NCBI GenBank assembly: GCA_963758505.1
Contig: CAVWVJ010000001.1
Coordinates: forward strand, 372,001-436,000
Source of the DNA: Korobacter sp963758505
Lineage (GTDB): Bacteria > Acidobacteriota > Terriglobia > Terriglobales > Acidobacteriaceae
Reading direction: 5' to 3'
DNA length: 64,000 nucleotides
In this document: piece after piece, positions 47,956 to 57,336 of the stretch
How the letters are laid out: the number at the start of each line of letters is the position of its first letter
How positions within the stretch are numbered: the first letter of the stretch is position 1
Notes under the pieces: model-generated
Database searches by the model: none
What the model saw: only the letters and a program-made list of their open reading frames with translations
What the model was told of the DNA's origin: nothing
Translations under genes and position numbers: made by a program

Positions 47956-48453
47956 ATGGAAACGACAGGGAAGATCGCGAGCTGCTTGCAATGCGAAGCG
48001 CGTCCTGATCGCGCGTTTTGCGACTTGCCGAACGAGGCGCTGCAGGCGTTCGACAGCATGAAGTCCATTGCGCCCTATCCGAAAGGTTCGATTTTGTTTG
48101 CCGAGGGAAGAGCGCCGCGCGGAGCGTTCGTGCTGTGTAACGGCCGGGCGAAGTTGACGGTCTGCTCGGAGACGGGGAAGCGGCTGCTGGTGCGAATTGC
48201 CGGGCCGGGAGAAGTGCTCGGGCTGGGGGCGGTTATCTCGGGCACGAACTACGAGCTGAATGCCGAACTGCTGGATACTTCGCGGGTGGCATTCATCCGC
48301 CGCAAGGACCTGATTGCATTTCTTCGTGAGTATCCCGAGATCTGCATGCGGATTGTGGGCAAGCTCAGCCAGGACCTGCATGGGGCGTACGAGCGGGTAC
48401 GCAACGTGGGCATGGCGCGTAGCCGGCGTCCACGAGCGCTGCGGGTTTCCTGA
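47956..48453 (+). CDS. Crp/Fnr-like sensor protein lacking the DNA-binding domain
   Basis: A 165-aa paralogue of the preceding gene. It has the cysteine cluster CLQCEARPDRAFC (C10, C13, C22), the barrel with GRAPRGAFVLCNGRAKLTV and PGEVLGLGAVISG, and the dimer helix YPEICMRIVGKLSQDLHGAYERVRNVG. It then ends SRRPRALRVS where the other copy starts its helix-turn-helix. The fourth cysteine is Ser109 instead (LLDTSRVAF). ATG 47956 is placed where similarity starts; the open frame begins at 47830. It may bind partner subunits or be a decayed copy. Confidence 0.8.
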   Translation: METTGKIASCLQCEARPDRAFCDLPNEALQAFDSMKSIAPYPKGSILFAEGRAPRGAFVLCNGRAKLTVCSETGKRLLVRIAGPGEVLGLGAVISGTNYELNAELLDTSRVAFIRRKDLIAFLREYPEICMRIVGKLSQDLHGAYERVRNVGMARSRRPRALRVS

Positions 48454-48484
48454 GTCGAGTTCCAGAGCTTCACAAGCAAGATTA

Positions 48485-48514
48485 GGCAGCCTGAGTTCCA
48501 GGGCTGCCTTTTTC
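48485..48514 (+). terminator. Terminator after the truncated Crp/Fnr gene
   Basis: GGCAGCC and GGCTGCC form a 7-bp stem around TGAGTTCCAG, followed by TTTTTC. It lies 31 bases past the stop, showing the short gene ends its own transcript. Confidence 0.75.
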
Positions 48515-48543
48515 TTACCTCGGCTGACGGCATCGAAATTGGT

Positions 48544-49383
48544 ATGCCGTTCGACGTGGAGCACCTACAGAAACCATTTGAAAAATTGATCAAAGCGGCC
48601 CGGGCATCGAAGAAGCTGGAGGATCCCGGGCGGGTGCACAAGCTGCGCACCACTACACGCCGCGTGGAGGCGATCGTGCGGGCGTTGCAGCTCCCAAACA
48701 AAAACCAGAAGCGGCTTTTGAAGAGCCTGCAGAAGGTGCGGAAGTCTGCGGGGAGAGTCCGCGACATGGATGTGCTCACGGCGAAGGCGGCGGACGTGAA
48801 CGCGAACGAAGAACGAAGGTGCCAGGTGCAATTACTGGCGCATCTCGGGGCGGAGCGGCAGCGGCAGGCGCGCAAGCTGGCGAGGGAACTGGAAAAGCAA
48901 GGGAAGGGGATCCGGCGGGAGCTGAAGTGGTATGCAGAGCAGGTCGCGGCGCTGCTCAACGGTCGGCGGGGCCTCGCGGAAGAGGAAGACGCGGAGGCGC
49001 ATGCCGCATTACGCGCACTGCAGTTGTCGGGAGAGCTGCGGAAATTTGGGAGGCTCGGGCGAAAGAACCTGCACGATTTTCGAATCGCGGGGAAGGAGTT
49101 GCGTTACGTGTTGCAGATGGCGAAGCCGCAGGATGAGAGATTGCTCGAAGAATTACGCAAGATGCAGGATGCGATCGGCGAATGGCACGACTGGGAAGAA
49201 CTGATCGGGATCGCAAAAGAGGTGCTGGATCACGCGCGGAATTGCGGATTGTTGCGCGAGTTGCAGGTGCACAACGATGCGGCCTTCGAAGAAGCGTCGC
49301 AGATGGCGAATGCAATGTGGAGGCAATTCAGGAAGGCGGGAGAGAAGCGCGTGGTGGAGGCGTCGGCGAAGCTGGTGGCTTAG
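48544..49383 (+). CDS. CHAD domain protein
   Basis: A helical 279-aa protein with two halves, each with a conserved His-rich signature (VHKLRTTTRRVEA, about 31-43; LHDFRIAGKELRYVLQ, about 177-192). CHAD domains bind polyphosphate through these basic residues. It has no thiamine-triphosphatase (CYTH) domain or polyphosphate kinase gene next to it. The start is ATG 48544, with no clear ribosome site. Role in polyphosphate granules is a family-based inference. Confidence 0.88.
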   Translation: MPFDVEHLQKPFEKLIKAARASKKLEDPGRVHKLRTTTRRVEAIVRALQLPNKNQKRLLKSLQKVRKSAGRVRDMDVLTAKAADVNANEERRCQVQLLAHLGAERQRQARKLARELEKQGKGIRRELKWYAEQVAALLNGRRGLAEEEDAEAHAALRALQLSGELRKFGRLGRKNLHDFRIAGKELRYVLQMAKPQDERLLEELRKMQDAIGEWHDWEELIGIAKEVLDHARNCGLLRELQVHNDAAFEEASQMANAMWRQFRKAGEKRVVEASAKLVA

Positions 49384-49409
49384 AGCGTGCAGGATTGCAG
49401 ACTGACTGC

Positions 49410-49476
49410 GGATTCTTCGAGAAGGTAGGGGTCCTTCGGCTGCGAACGCTTGCGCGTTCTTCGCTCAGGATGACAG
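49410..49476. repeat. Dispersed repeat, GTCCTTCGGCTGCGAA type
   Basis: A 67-base element starting GGATTCTTCG and ending CGCTCAGGATGACAGG. Parts recur, inverted, at 1568-1619 and, in part, at 44364-44393. It lies between two convergent genes. Confidence 0.7.
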
Positions 49477-49534
49477 GGAGGAAAGATACGTGAGAGGCAG
49501 AGTTCTTCCCTCAGGTGACAGCGCTCCACAGCTC

Positions 49535-50884
49535 TTAGTGGCGGGCGGGCGCGCTGACAGGTTCCAGCTTCACGGGGTCGTCGGTGCGGACTTCGGCGGG
49601 ATCGGAGACGCGCTGCATCAGCGCGGCGGCGAGGATCAGGAAGACTCCGCCGGCGATCACGGCGTAGAGGCGGTTGTTGTTCAGCCAGTGCGACATCACC
49701 CATCCGAAGGCAAGCGAGGCGACGATCTCCGGAGTGACGATGAAGAAGTTGAAGATGCCCATGTAAACGCCGGTACGCTCCGGTGGCAGCGATGCAGCGA
49801 GGATGGAGTAGGGCATGGAGAGGATGCTGGCCCAGGCAATGCCGACGCCGGTCATGGAGAGCAAGAGAAGATTCTTGTCGTGAATGACGGCGACGGAGAG
49901 CAGGCCGGCTGCGCCGCACAGGAGCGCGAGACTATGAGTATGACGGCGGCCGAGGGCCTTCGCGAGAGAGGGCAGGAAGAACGAAAATAAGAACGTGACC
50001 GCGGAATAGAAGGCGAAGCAGATGCCGGCCCAGGCGATGCCATCCGTGTAGAGCTGCGATCTTGGTTCGGTGGCGCCGAGGACGTTGCGCGCGACGGCGA
50101 CGCTGAAGAAGAGCCACATGCAGAAGAGGCCGAGCCAGGTGAGGAACTGCACCGGAGCCAGTTGCCGCATGGTCGGGGGCATTTCACGAATCGCGGTAAA
50201 GATCTCGCCTATCCCGAGACCGCGCTTCTTCTCCTCCGCTTTGCGAAAGGCTTCTAGATCGTCGGGTGGATATTCCTTGGTAGTGAGGATCGTCCAGAGA
50301 ACGGCGCCGAAGAAAGTTGCGGCGCCCATGTAAAAGGAGAGGCGCACGGTGGCGGGGATGGCGTAGCCGGAGGTGTCGGCTGCGAGGTGAATTTTGTTGG
50401 TAAGAATCCACGGCATGGCGGAGGCGAGGACGGCGCCGAGGCCGATCATCAGGCTCTGCATGGCGAAGCCGCGGGTGCGCTGTTCTTCGGGCAGGATGTC
50501 GGCGACGAAGGCGCGGAAGGGTTCCATGCTGATGTTGATGGAGGCGTCGAGGACCCAGAGCAGACCGGCGGCCATCCACAACGTGCCGACCCGCGGCATG
50601 AAGAGCAGCGCGAGCGAACTGAGAATTGCTCCGGCGAGGAAGTAGGGACGTCGCCGGCCGAGCCGACCCCAGGTGTGATCGCTGGCGTGGCCGATGAGCG
50701 GCTGAACGAGAAGGCCGGTGAGCGGCGCAGCGAGCCAGAGGATGGGGATCTGGTCGGCACGGGCGCCGAGGTATTCATAGATGGCGCTCATGTTGGCCAT
50801 CTGCAAGCCCCAGCCGAACTGGATTCCGAAGAAGCCGAAACTCATATTCCAGATCTGCCAGAAATTGCGGGAAGGCTTTTGCAT
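49535..50884 (-). CDS. MFS transporter, SLC45/GPH-like (probable maltose/sucrose-type)
   Basis: A 449-aa inner-membrane carrier with 12 hydrophobic segments. NMSFGFFGIQFGWGLQMANMS at the N-terminus, PLIGHASDHTWGRLGRRRPY (loop 2-3 motif) and PEEQRTRGFAMQSLMIGLGAV are typical of the disaccharide-proton symporter group. Next to GH31 and opposite a TonB receptor and GH13, it likely imports products of alpha-glucan breakdown. Start ATG 50884. Substrate is inferred from context. Confidence 0.87.
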   Translation of the reverse strand: MQKPSRNFWQIWNMSFGFFGIQFGWGLQMANMSAIYEYLGARADQIPILWLAAPLTGLLVQPLIGHASDHTWGRLGRRRPYFLAGAILSSLALLFMPRVGTLWMAAGLLWVLDASINISMEPFRAFVADILPEEQRTRGFAMQSLMIGLGAVLASAMPWILTNKIHLAADTSGYAIPATVRLSFYMGAATFFGAVLWTILTTKEYPPDDLEAFRKAEEKKRGLGIGEIFTAIREMPPTMRQLAPVQFLTWLGLFCMWLFFSVAVARNVLGATEPRSQLYTDGIAWAGICFAFYSAVTFLFSFFLPSLAKALGRRHTHSLALLCGAAGLLSVAVIHDKNLLLLSMTGVGIAWASILSMPYSILAASLPPERTGVYMGIFNFFIVTPEIVASLAFGWVMSHWLNNNRLYAVIAGGVFLILAAALMQRVSDPAEVRTDDPVKLEPVSAPARH

Positions 50885-51166
50885 GGGAGTCCCCTGTGTG
50901 CGGAGTAATGATAGAGCATGGGGGAAGCGGGGCTTGCTTGAGGCCGATTTCAGGGTGCGGATCGCTGGTAGAGAGCCATCAAGTTATCGCCAGGGCACAC
51001 GCAGTTTGCAGGGGCTAAAGCCCGGGCGATTCGGCCAGCTTTCGGCACGACTGAAGTCGTGCCCTTTCACGATCGTTGGGAAGAGCGAAGCGTGTTCTGA
51101 TGCAAGCCGTGTTGCAGCCCACCCTGTCGCAGAAGGCGCGACAAGGGTGGGGCACCCACCGCGTTT
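50885..51166. repeat. Intergenic repeats between the MFS and GH31 genes
   Basis: Holds GGCACGACTGAAGTCGTGCC at 51044-51063 (palindrome family) and AAGGGTGGGGCACCCAC at 51143-51159 (exact inverse of 831-847). GGGGCTAAAGCCCGGG at 51011-51026 is another short inverted element. No gene is seen. Confidence 0.7.
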
Positions 51167-53605
51167 CTAGTACGTCACCTCGATCTTGGTGGCGGTGCGG
51201 GTGGCTGGAATTTCGAAGCTCGCGGCGGTGTTGGTGGATTCGGCCTTGAGCGCTTGCGCGCCATTGAGCGTCACCGACTTGGGAGAGCGCGGATCGTAGA
51301 CGACGACTTTGATGGTCTTGAACCAAGGAGTGTAGGTGCCTTCGACGGCGCTGAGATTGACGGTTATGCCGCTTTCGATAGTTGCGCAACTGAAAGACTG
51401 ACGGTAGAAGCCGCCCTTCAGGTAGTTGAAGTTGTCGCCCTCGTCCCAGTAAAGCGAGCCTTGGCAATCGGGGCCTGGATACACGCGTAATTCAAGCGGG
51501 CCTTGCGGAACTTCCGCGGTGCTTTGCGTGAGCGGTTGTTCGGGAATGATGGCTCCGGCGCGCACGTAAATCGGCAGCTGATCGAGCGCTACGTTCTGCT
51601 TGAACTGGTGCGGGCCGGTAAGTTTCCTGCCCGTCCAGTAATCGAACCAGTCGCCGGCTGGTAACTGAACTTCGTTGGGATTGAGACCTTCTGCAAGTTG
51701 CGGCGCGACGAGCAGGTCGCGTCCAAAGAGGAACTCGCTGTCGTTGCCGACCCAGTCGGCGTTGTCCTGCTTGGGATCGCCGAAGGTTGGGTATTCAAGG
51801 AAGATGGGGCGCATGACGGGGATGCCGTCGCGTGAATTTTCTTCGAACGCGGTGTAGAGATAGGGCATCAGCCGATAACGTTCTTCGATGTAGTGGCGGC
51901 GAATGGCTTCCTGCACGGGACCGTGCACCCATGGCTCTTTTGGCATGGTGTCATTGGAGTTGTGGTCGCGGAAGAGCGGAGTGAAGGCGGCGACCTCGAA
52001 CCATCGCGTGGTGAGATCGGCGGGAGGGCTGTTGACGAAGCCGCCGGTATCGCTGCCGACAAAAGCATAGCCGGAGATGCCCAGGCCGAGCAGGGTGGGA
52101 ATCGTGAGCTTGTAGTGTTCCCACGTGGCCTGGTTGTCGCCGGTCCAGGTAGCGGCGTAGCGCTGTGCGCCGGCAAAGCCGGCACGCGTCAGGACGAAGG
52201 GGCGCTGATCAGGCGCGAGTTTGCGCAGACCGTCGTAGGTGGCGCGCACCTGTTCCATGCCGAAGACGTTGTGGATCTCGCGATGATCGGTCTTGCGCTC
52301 GCCGTTGGGTTCGTCGACGCGGTGGACGGTGTCGAGAGGCATGGTGCGTTCCGGATAGCGGAAGACGGAGGGCTCGTTCATGTCGTTCCAGAAGCCGCGC
52401 ACGCCCATCTGGACGAAATCCTTGTAGAGCGAGCCATACCAGTCGCGGACGCGCTGCAGGGTGAAATCCGGAAACGCGGAAGGGCCCGGCCAGACGGGGC
52501 CGATGTAGACGGAGCCGTCGGGATTCTTGACGAAATCGTCGCCGGCGATTCCTTCGTCGTACGGCTTGTAGCCCTTCTGCGCGGCGAGGTGCAGGTCGGA
52601 GATGACAACCAATTTTAAATTCTGCTTGGCGAGGTCCTGCACCATCTGCTCGAAGTGCGGGAAGTAGGTGCGATTGATGTCGAAGGCGCGATAGCCCTGC
52701 AGGTAATCGATGTCGAGGTAGATGACGTCGGCGGGGATACGGTGGTCGCGCAGTTCCTTGGCGATCTCATAGACCCGTGATTCCGGGTAATAGGTGTAGC
52801 GAGATTGCTGGTATCCAAGGGCGTAGCGAGGCGGGAGCGGGGTGTGCCCGGTAAGCGCGGTGTATTGGGTCACGACGCTCTTGGGATCGGGTCCGTAGAA
52901 GAAGTAGTAATCGAGTGCGCCGCCGATCGATCCGAACGAGTACATGTCGGGCGATTGTTTTCCAAAGTCGAAGCTGGACTGGTAGGTGTTATCGAGAAAA
53001 ACGCCGTACGACTTGCCTTTGCGCAGGGCGAGGAAGAACGGGATGCTCTTGTAGAGCGGATCGCTGCCGTAGTGCCAGCCGACGGCGTCGGTATTCCAGT
53101 TGGTGAAGGCCTGGCCGCGGATGTCGAGGCCGGCGGCTTTGTCGCCCAGGCCGAAGTAGTGTTCATCGATGGGCATCGATTTGTAGACGCGGAAGGCGGC
53201 GCCGTGGAACTCGACGGGGAAGGCAGGAGCGTCCTGCGAGATGGGTTCGCCGGATGCATCGAGGAACGAGAGTCTGCCGCTGGCGCGATCGATGGAGGCG
53301 GTGAGCTGGCCGGTGGAGACGACGATCTGCTGCGCGGTATCGTGGCGCTGGACGGGCACTCCGTGCGGCATATCGATGACGGCGAATGAACTGTTTTCCG
53401 AAAATTTCCCTGTCTGGGAATAGCGCACGCGGAAGGCCGTAGGCGAGATTGCGGTCAATTGCAGCGAAAAAGAACCGATGGTCGCGGAGACCCCGTTATC
53501 CGTGGGTTGAAGCGATCTCACCGGGCCGGACTGTGCGTAAGAAGAAAAAAATGACAGAAACAGGAGAGCAGCCAGGAAAGCGGATTGGCACGTTCGTAGC
53601 ATCAC
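51167..53605 (-). CDS. Secreted GH31 alpha-glucosidase
   Basis: A GH31 retaining glucosidase/xylosidase of 812 aa. A signal peptide (AFLAALLFLSFFSSYAQS) is followed by an N-terminal beta domain, the barrel with nucleophile D408 in GFWNDMNEPS and acid/base D490 in WTGDNQATW. C-terminal beta domains follow. The active-site text is typical of alpha-glucosidases that release glucose from non-reducing ends. The start is GTG 53605 or ATG 53602; the predicted promoter places the transcript start at 53605. Export probably places it in the periplasm or on the outer membrane side. Confidence 0.93.
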   Translation of the reverse strand: MMLRTCQSAFLAALLFLSFFSSYAQSGPVRSLQPTDNGVSATIGSFSLQLTAISPTAFRVRYSQTGKFSENSSFAVIDMPHGVPVQRHDTAQQIVVSTGQLTASIDRASGRLSFLDASGEPISQDAPAFPVEFHGAAFRVYKSMPIDEHYFGLGDKAAGLDIRGQAFTNWNTDAVGWHYGSDPLYKSIPFFLALRKGKSYGVFLDNTYQSSFDFGKQSPDMYSFGSIGGALDYYFFYGPDPKSVVTQYTALTGHTPLPPRYALGYQQSRYTYYPESRVYEIAKELRDHRIPADVIYLDIDYLQGYRAFDINRTYFPHFEQMVQDLAKQNLKLVVISDLHLAAQKGYKPYDEGIAGDDFVKNPDGSVYIGPVWPGPSAFPDFTLQRVRDWYGSLYKDFVQMGVRGFWNDMNEPSVFRYPERTMPLDTVHRVDEPNGERKTDHREIHNVFGMEQVRATYDGLRKLAPDQRPFVLTRAGFAGAQRYAATWTGDNQATWEHYKLTIPTLLGLGISGYAFVGSDTGGFVNSPPADLTTRWFEVAAFTPLFRDHNSNDTMPKEPWVHGPVQEAIRRHYIEERYRLMPYLYTAFEENSRDGIPVMRPIFLEYPTFGDPKQDNADWVGNDSEFLFGRDLLVAPQLAEGLNPNEVQLPAGDWFDYWTGRKLTGPHQFKQNVALDQLPIYVRAGAIIPEQPLTQSTAEVPQGPLELRVYPGPDCQGSLYWDEGDNFNYLKGGFYRQSFSCATIESGITVNLSAVEGTYTPWFKTIKVVVYDPRSPKSVTLNGAQALKAESTNTAASFEIPATRTATKIEVTY

Positions 53606-53611
53606 TTCGAC

Positions 53612-53640
53612 ACGCTAGGAGAGATCGGAGAAAGTGTCAA
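53612..53640 (-). promoter_or_regulatory. Candidate promoter of the GH31 gene, possibly leaderless
   Basis: On the minus strand, perfect TTGACA (53640-53635) and TAGCGT (53617-53612) are 17 bases apart. The expected start is about 53605, at the GTG/ATG start codons, so the transcript may have no leader. Confidence 0.5.
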
Positions 53641-53655
53641 ATAAAACACCGGTCA

Positions 53656-53685
53656 TTGTGGAATCCGCAGGAACATGGATACAAT
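53656..53685 (+). promoter_or_regulatory. Candidate promoter of the TonB receptor gene
   Basis: TTGTGG (53656-53661) and TACAAT (53680-53685) with 18 bases between. The leader would be about 165 bases. It contains a 6-bp stem AACTCC/GGAGTT (53766-53789) followed by CTTTT, a possible attenuator. Confidence 0.35.
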
Positions 53686-53858
53686 GGAACGTCTTTTGAG
53701 AGTGGAACCACGGAAGCGAAAGCAAACGATCGTAAATTGTCTTCGCACCAGGCCGCTCGACTGAAAACTCCAGGACAGTAAACGGAGTTCTTTTAAGAAG
53801 TGCATTGATTTGCGCGGTGACCCCAAGGCACTGCTCAAACTTTGGTTGAGGAGGAACT

Positions 53859-56800
53859 ATGAAGAAGTCGTTTCTGACGGCTTCGTTTGTGCTGCTCTTT
53901 GTTATTTCGATGGGCATCTTCGGATACGCCCAAAGCGACAACGGCACCATAAACGGGACCGTGACCGACGCACAGGGCGCAGTCATTCCGAACGCGACTG
54001 TGACCGCCACCAACACTGGAACTAATCACACCTACACCGCAAAAACTGACAACAGGGGAACGTACACAATTCCCGGTGTTGTTCGCGGACCCTACCACGT
54101 CGAAATCAAGGCCGACGGATTCAAAACCTCGGCGCAGGATTTCTCGCTCGACATCTCCCAGCAAAAAGATTTCAGTCCCGCCCTTACTCCGGGTTCGGTC
54201 TCGGAGTCGGTGACCGTCGACGCCGGAGCCACGGTGGTTGATACGACCAGTTCCTCGACGGGCGAAGTGATCACCGGACAACAGGTGACCGAACTGCCCT
54301 TGAACGGGCGCAACTTCACGCAATTGGCCCTGCTCACGCCGGGTGTGACCCGCGGTGCATACGGCAGCCAGGCCAGCGGCGTTGGCAACAACGCGGAAAC
54401 GTTCCGCTACAACCAGACGGGCGGAGCGGCGCTAAGCGTGAATGGTCTGCGTCAGCAGGCGAACAATTACACCCTCGACGGCGTGGACAACAACGAAGCG
54501 CTGGTGAACAGCATCGTCTTCTTCCCGCCGGTGGAAGCGACCTCGGAGTTCCGCGTGAACACATCGGTCGCGCCGGCTGAATTCGGACGCGCGGGCGGCG
54601 GCATCATTCAGACCTCGATCAAGTCGGGCACGAACCAATGGCACGGGTCCGCGTTCGACTTCCTGCGTAACAGTGTTTTCGACGCGAACAACGCCTACTT
54701 CCACCCGTTCACGAACGGCGATCCCACCAAGAAGCTTCCATTCCGCCGCAACCAGTTCGGCGGCACGCTGGGGGGCGCGATCATCAAGAACAAGCTGTTC
54801 ATCTTCGGGGACTATCAGGGTTTCCGCGATGCGCAGCCGATGAACCCGCAGTTCACGACCGTACCGACGACGCTCATGAGACAGGGAAACTTCTCTGAGT
54901 TGCTCGGTACGACCCTGACCCATCCGCCTTCCTGCGCACCGGCAGGTTCACCGGTGGGAGCGATCTTCAACCCCACAAATTGCCAGCCTCTGGCCGGCAA
55001 CATCATCCCGGCTGGATTGATCAACGCGGTTGGGTTGAAATACCTCAACGCATTCCCGGCAGCAAACGTACCGGGGACGATTCAGAACAACTTCACCAGC
55101 AGCCCGCAAGTGATCGAGAACTATAACGACTACGACATTCGCGGCGACTACAACATGACGTCGAAGGACACGGTGTTTGCCCGTTTCAGCTTTGGCAATG
55201 ACGACACGACGCAGCAGACCGTGCTGGGTATACTCCCGTCGGGCTTCGGATCGGGCGGACGCGATAATAAGCCGCGCGGTTTGGCTTTTGGCGAAACCCA
55301 TACCTTCGGAAACACTTTGCTCAACGATTTCCGCTTCGGTTTCCTGAAAGAGTTCTACGACTACGCGAACCCGTTCAACAATGTGCCGATCTCTGCCAAT
55401 CTCGGGATTCCCGGAGCAAACCGTCTGCCCGAATTGGGCGGCGGCGCCTTGATCGGTCCCTACGATAACTCGATTTCTTACACGGGTGACGGCGGACCGT
55501 ACATCGTCAACCAATTCAGCAAACAGTTCCAAGACACGGTGTCGTGGATTCGCGGGAATCACAGCTTCAAGTTTGGCGCAAACGTGATTCGTCGCGAGGT
55601 CGACATTTTTCAGTCCGATTACCGCGGCAAGGGCTTTTTCCAGATCGGTAACGGCGACACGACGGGTTACCCGGTGTCAGAACTGCTTGCCGGTTTCATG
55701 ACGGAATACGATATTTCCAGCCCGATCAACGGCGCCACGTACAGCTGGGAAAGCGGCTATTTCGCGCAGGACGACTGGAAGGTCAACTCGCGTTTAACCC
55801 TGAACCTCGGTCTCCGTTACGACCTGTACACCAATCCGTACGAAGAACACAACCAGTGGTCGAACTTCAACCTGGCTACCGGTGTTCTTCAGGAGGCAGG
55901 TGTCGGCGGAGCGTCGCGCTCACTCGTGAACACCGACAAGAACAACTTTGCTCCGCGCATTGGCTTTGCCTATGACCTGTTCGGACAAGGCAAGACGGTC
56001 CTTCGTGGCGGTTTCGGAATCTTCTATTTCCTCGACCGTGGCGGCGTGGGTAACCAGTTGATTGCGAACCCGGATTGGACTTCCGCCGGGGCCTATACGT
56101 TCTCGAATGGATATCGCATTGCACTGTCAGGCCAGGCCCCGAACGGCAGCAACGATCCGACCACGGTGGTAAACGGCCAGATTCCGGGTCCCAGCAGTTC
56201 GGTAGATCTCGCGCATCCGACCAACACGCAAGTGCTCGCCTATTTGCCGAATGCGCAAAACTCGGCCATCGCTGAATGGAACCTACAACTGACGCAGGAA
56301 CTCGGCCACGCCACGGAGTTCAACATCGCTTACGTTGGCAACCGGTCCGACCACCTGATGACCATTTACAACGCCAATGGCCCGCACCTGGTTGGTTTCG
56401 CCAATAACCCTTACGCGGCGCAGGGGCTGAACGTAATCGTTGAGGCTCCGGAAGGATCCTCCAACTACAACAGTCTGCAGACGAGCGTCAACCACCGTAT
56501 GACCAACGGCTTACAATTCACAGTCGCGTACACATGGTCGCACGCTCTGGATGACTCTCGCAGCGCCTACTCCAACATTGGCAGCAACCAGCAGATCTTT
56601 ACCAACGGCTACGGCAGTCTGCTGCAATACAACTACGGTAACTCCGAAGACGATCAGCGCCAGGCCCTGACCTTTGCCAGCTTGTACGAACTTCCTTTCG
56701 GACATAGCAAGCGTTGGGGAAGCGGTTGGAACGGGGTTACAAACCAGGTACTCGGTGGATGGCAGCTCAACATGATCGCATCCATCGGAACCGGCACGCC

Positions 56801-57245
56801 CTTCGACCTCACCTACAATCCCGGCAATTGCAACGGATGCCAGGTTCATCCTGACTTGTCCGGCGGGGTGAAGCTCGGGAACCAGGGGAAAACGGCCAAC
56901 GGAAGCGTAATCTGGCTCACTGGCGGTAATTTCACCGCGGTGCCCCAGGCCGCGGACGGAACGTTCCTCAGCGTACCGACACTGGCCAAGAACCAGTTCT
57001 ACGGTCCTGGCTACAATCCGGTCGATCTTTCTATCTTCAAGAACTTCTTCCTTACCGAACGGGTGAAGATGGAGTTCCGCGCTGAAGCGTACAACTTGTT
57101 CAACACGCCTCAGTTCACCAATCCGCAGGGCCTCGGGTATTCGTCCGGAGCAGTCACCAACAACGGTGGTGTCTTCGGGACGATTAACGAGACCCGTAAC
57201 TACTCGGAACGCGAGCTGCAGTTCGCACTGCGCTTCACGTTCTAA
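53859..57245 (+). CDS. TonB-dependent receptor with carboxypeptidase-regulatory-like N-terminal domain
   Basis: A 1128-aa outer-membrane transporter of the Oar-like group, common in Acidobacteriota. It has a signal peptide (SFVLLFVISMGIFGYAQ), a beta-sandwich regulatory domain (about 30-120: INGTVTDAQGAVIPNATVTATNT...TYTIPGVVRGPYHVEI), a plug (about 130-280: VTELPLNGRNFTQLALLTPGV, LDGVDNNEALVN) and a long barrel ending in the outer-membrane signature FALRFTF. Strong AGGAGG before ATG 53859. No SusD gene accompanies it. Its position next to GH31 and GH13 suggests import of alpha-glucans or maltodextrins. Confidence 0.93.
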   Translation: MKKSFLTASFVLLFVISMGIFGYAQSDNGTINGTVTDAQGAVIPNATVTATNTGTNHTYTAKTDNRGTYTIPGVVRGPYHVEIKADGFKTSAQDFSLDISQQKDFSPALTPGSVSESVTVDAGATVVDTTSSSTGEVITGQQVTELPLNGRNFTQLALLTPGVTRGAYGSQASGVGNNAETFRYNQTGGAALSVNGLRQQANNYTLDGVDNNEALVNSIVFFPPVEATSEFRVNTSVAPAEFGRAGGGIIQTSIKSGTNQWHGSAFDFLRNSVFDANNAYFHPFTNGDPTKKLPFRRNQFGGTLGGAIIKNKLFIFGDYQGFRDAQPMNPQFTTVPTTLMRQGNFSELLGTTLTHPPSCAPAGSPVGAIFNPTNCQPLAGNIIPAGLINAVGLKYLNAFPAANVPGTIQNNFTSSPQVIENYNDYDIRGDYNMTSKDTVFARFSFGNDDTTQQTVLGILPSGFGSGGRDNKPRGLAFGETHTFGNTLLNDFRFGFLKEFYDYANPFNNVPISANLGIPGANRLPELGGGALIGPYDNSISYTGDGGPYIVNQFSKQFQDTVSWIRGNHSFKFGANVIRREVDIFQSDYRGKGFFQIGNGDTTGYPVSELLAGFMTEYDISSPINGATYSWESGYFAQDDWKVNSRLTLNLGLRYDLYTNPYEEHNQWSNFNLATGVLQEAGVGGASRSLVNTDKNNFAPRIGFAYDLFGQGKTVLRGGFGIFYFLDRGGVGNQLIANPDWTSAGAYTFSNGYRIALSGQAPNGSNDPTTVVNGQIPGPSSSVDLAHPTNTQVLAYLPNAQNSAIAEWNLQLTQELGHATEFNIAYVGNRSDHLMTIYNANGPHLVGFANNPYAAQGLNVIVEAPEGSSNYNSLQTSVNHRMTNGLQFTVAYTWSHALDDSRSAYSNIGSNQQIFTNGYGSLLQYNYGNSEDDQRQALTFASLYELPFGHSKRWGSGWNGVTNQVLGGWQLNMIASIGTGTPFDLTYNPGNCNGCQVHPDLSGGVKLGNQGKTANGSVIWLTGGNFTAVPQAADGTFLSVPTLAKNQFYGPGYNPVDLSIFKNFFLTERVKMEFRAEAYNLFNTPQFTNPQGLGYSSGAVTNNGGVFGTINETRNYSERELQFALRFTF

Positions 57246-57258
57246 GGCGGCGCCTCGC

Positions 57259-57291
57259 GGCAGCAGGCAATGCTCAATATTGCCTGCTGCC
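57259..57291. terminator. Long hairpin after the TonB receptor gene
   Basis: GGCAGCAGGCAAT and ATTGCCTGCTGCC form a perfect 13-bp stem around GCTCAAT. No T-run follows, so it may stabilise or partly stop the transcript between the receptor and GH13 genes. Confidence 0.6.
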
Positions 57292-57336
57292 ATTCCTTGA
57301 TTGCTAATACCGAATTTCTCGGTTGAGGTCTCGTCT

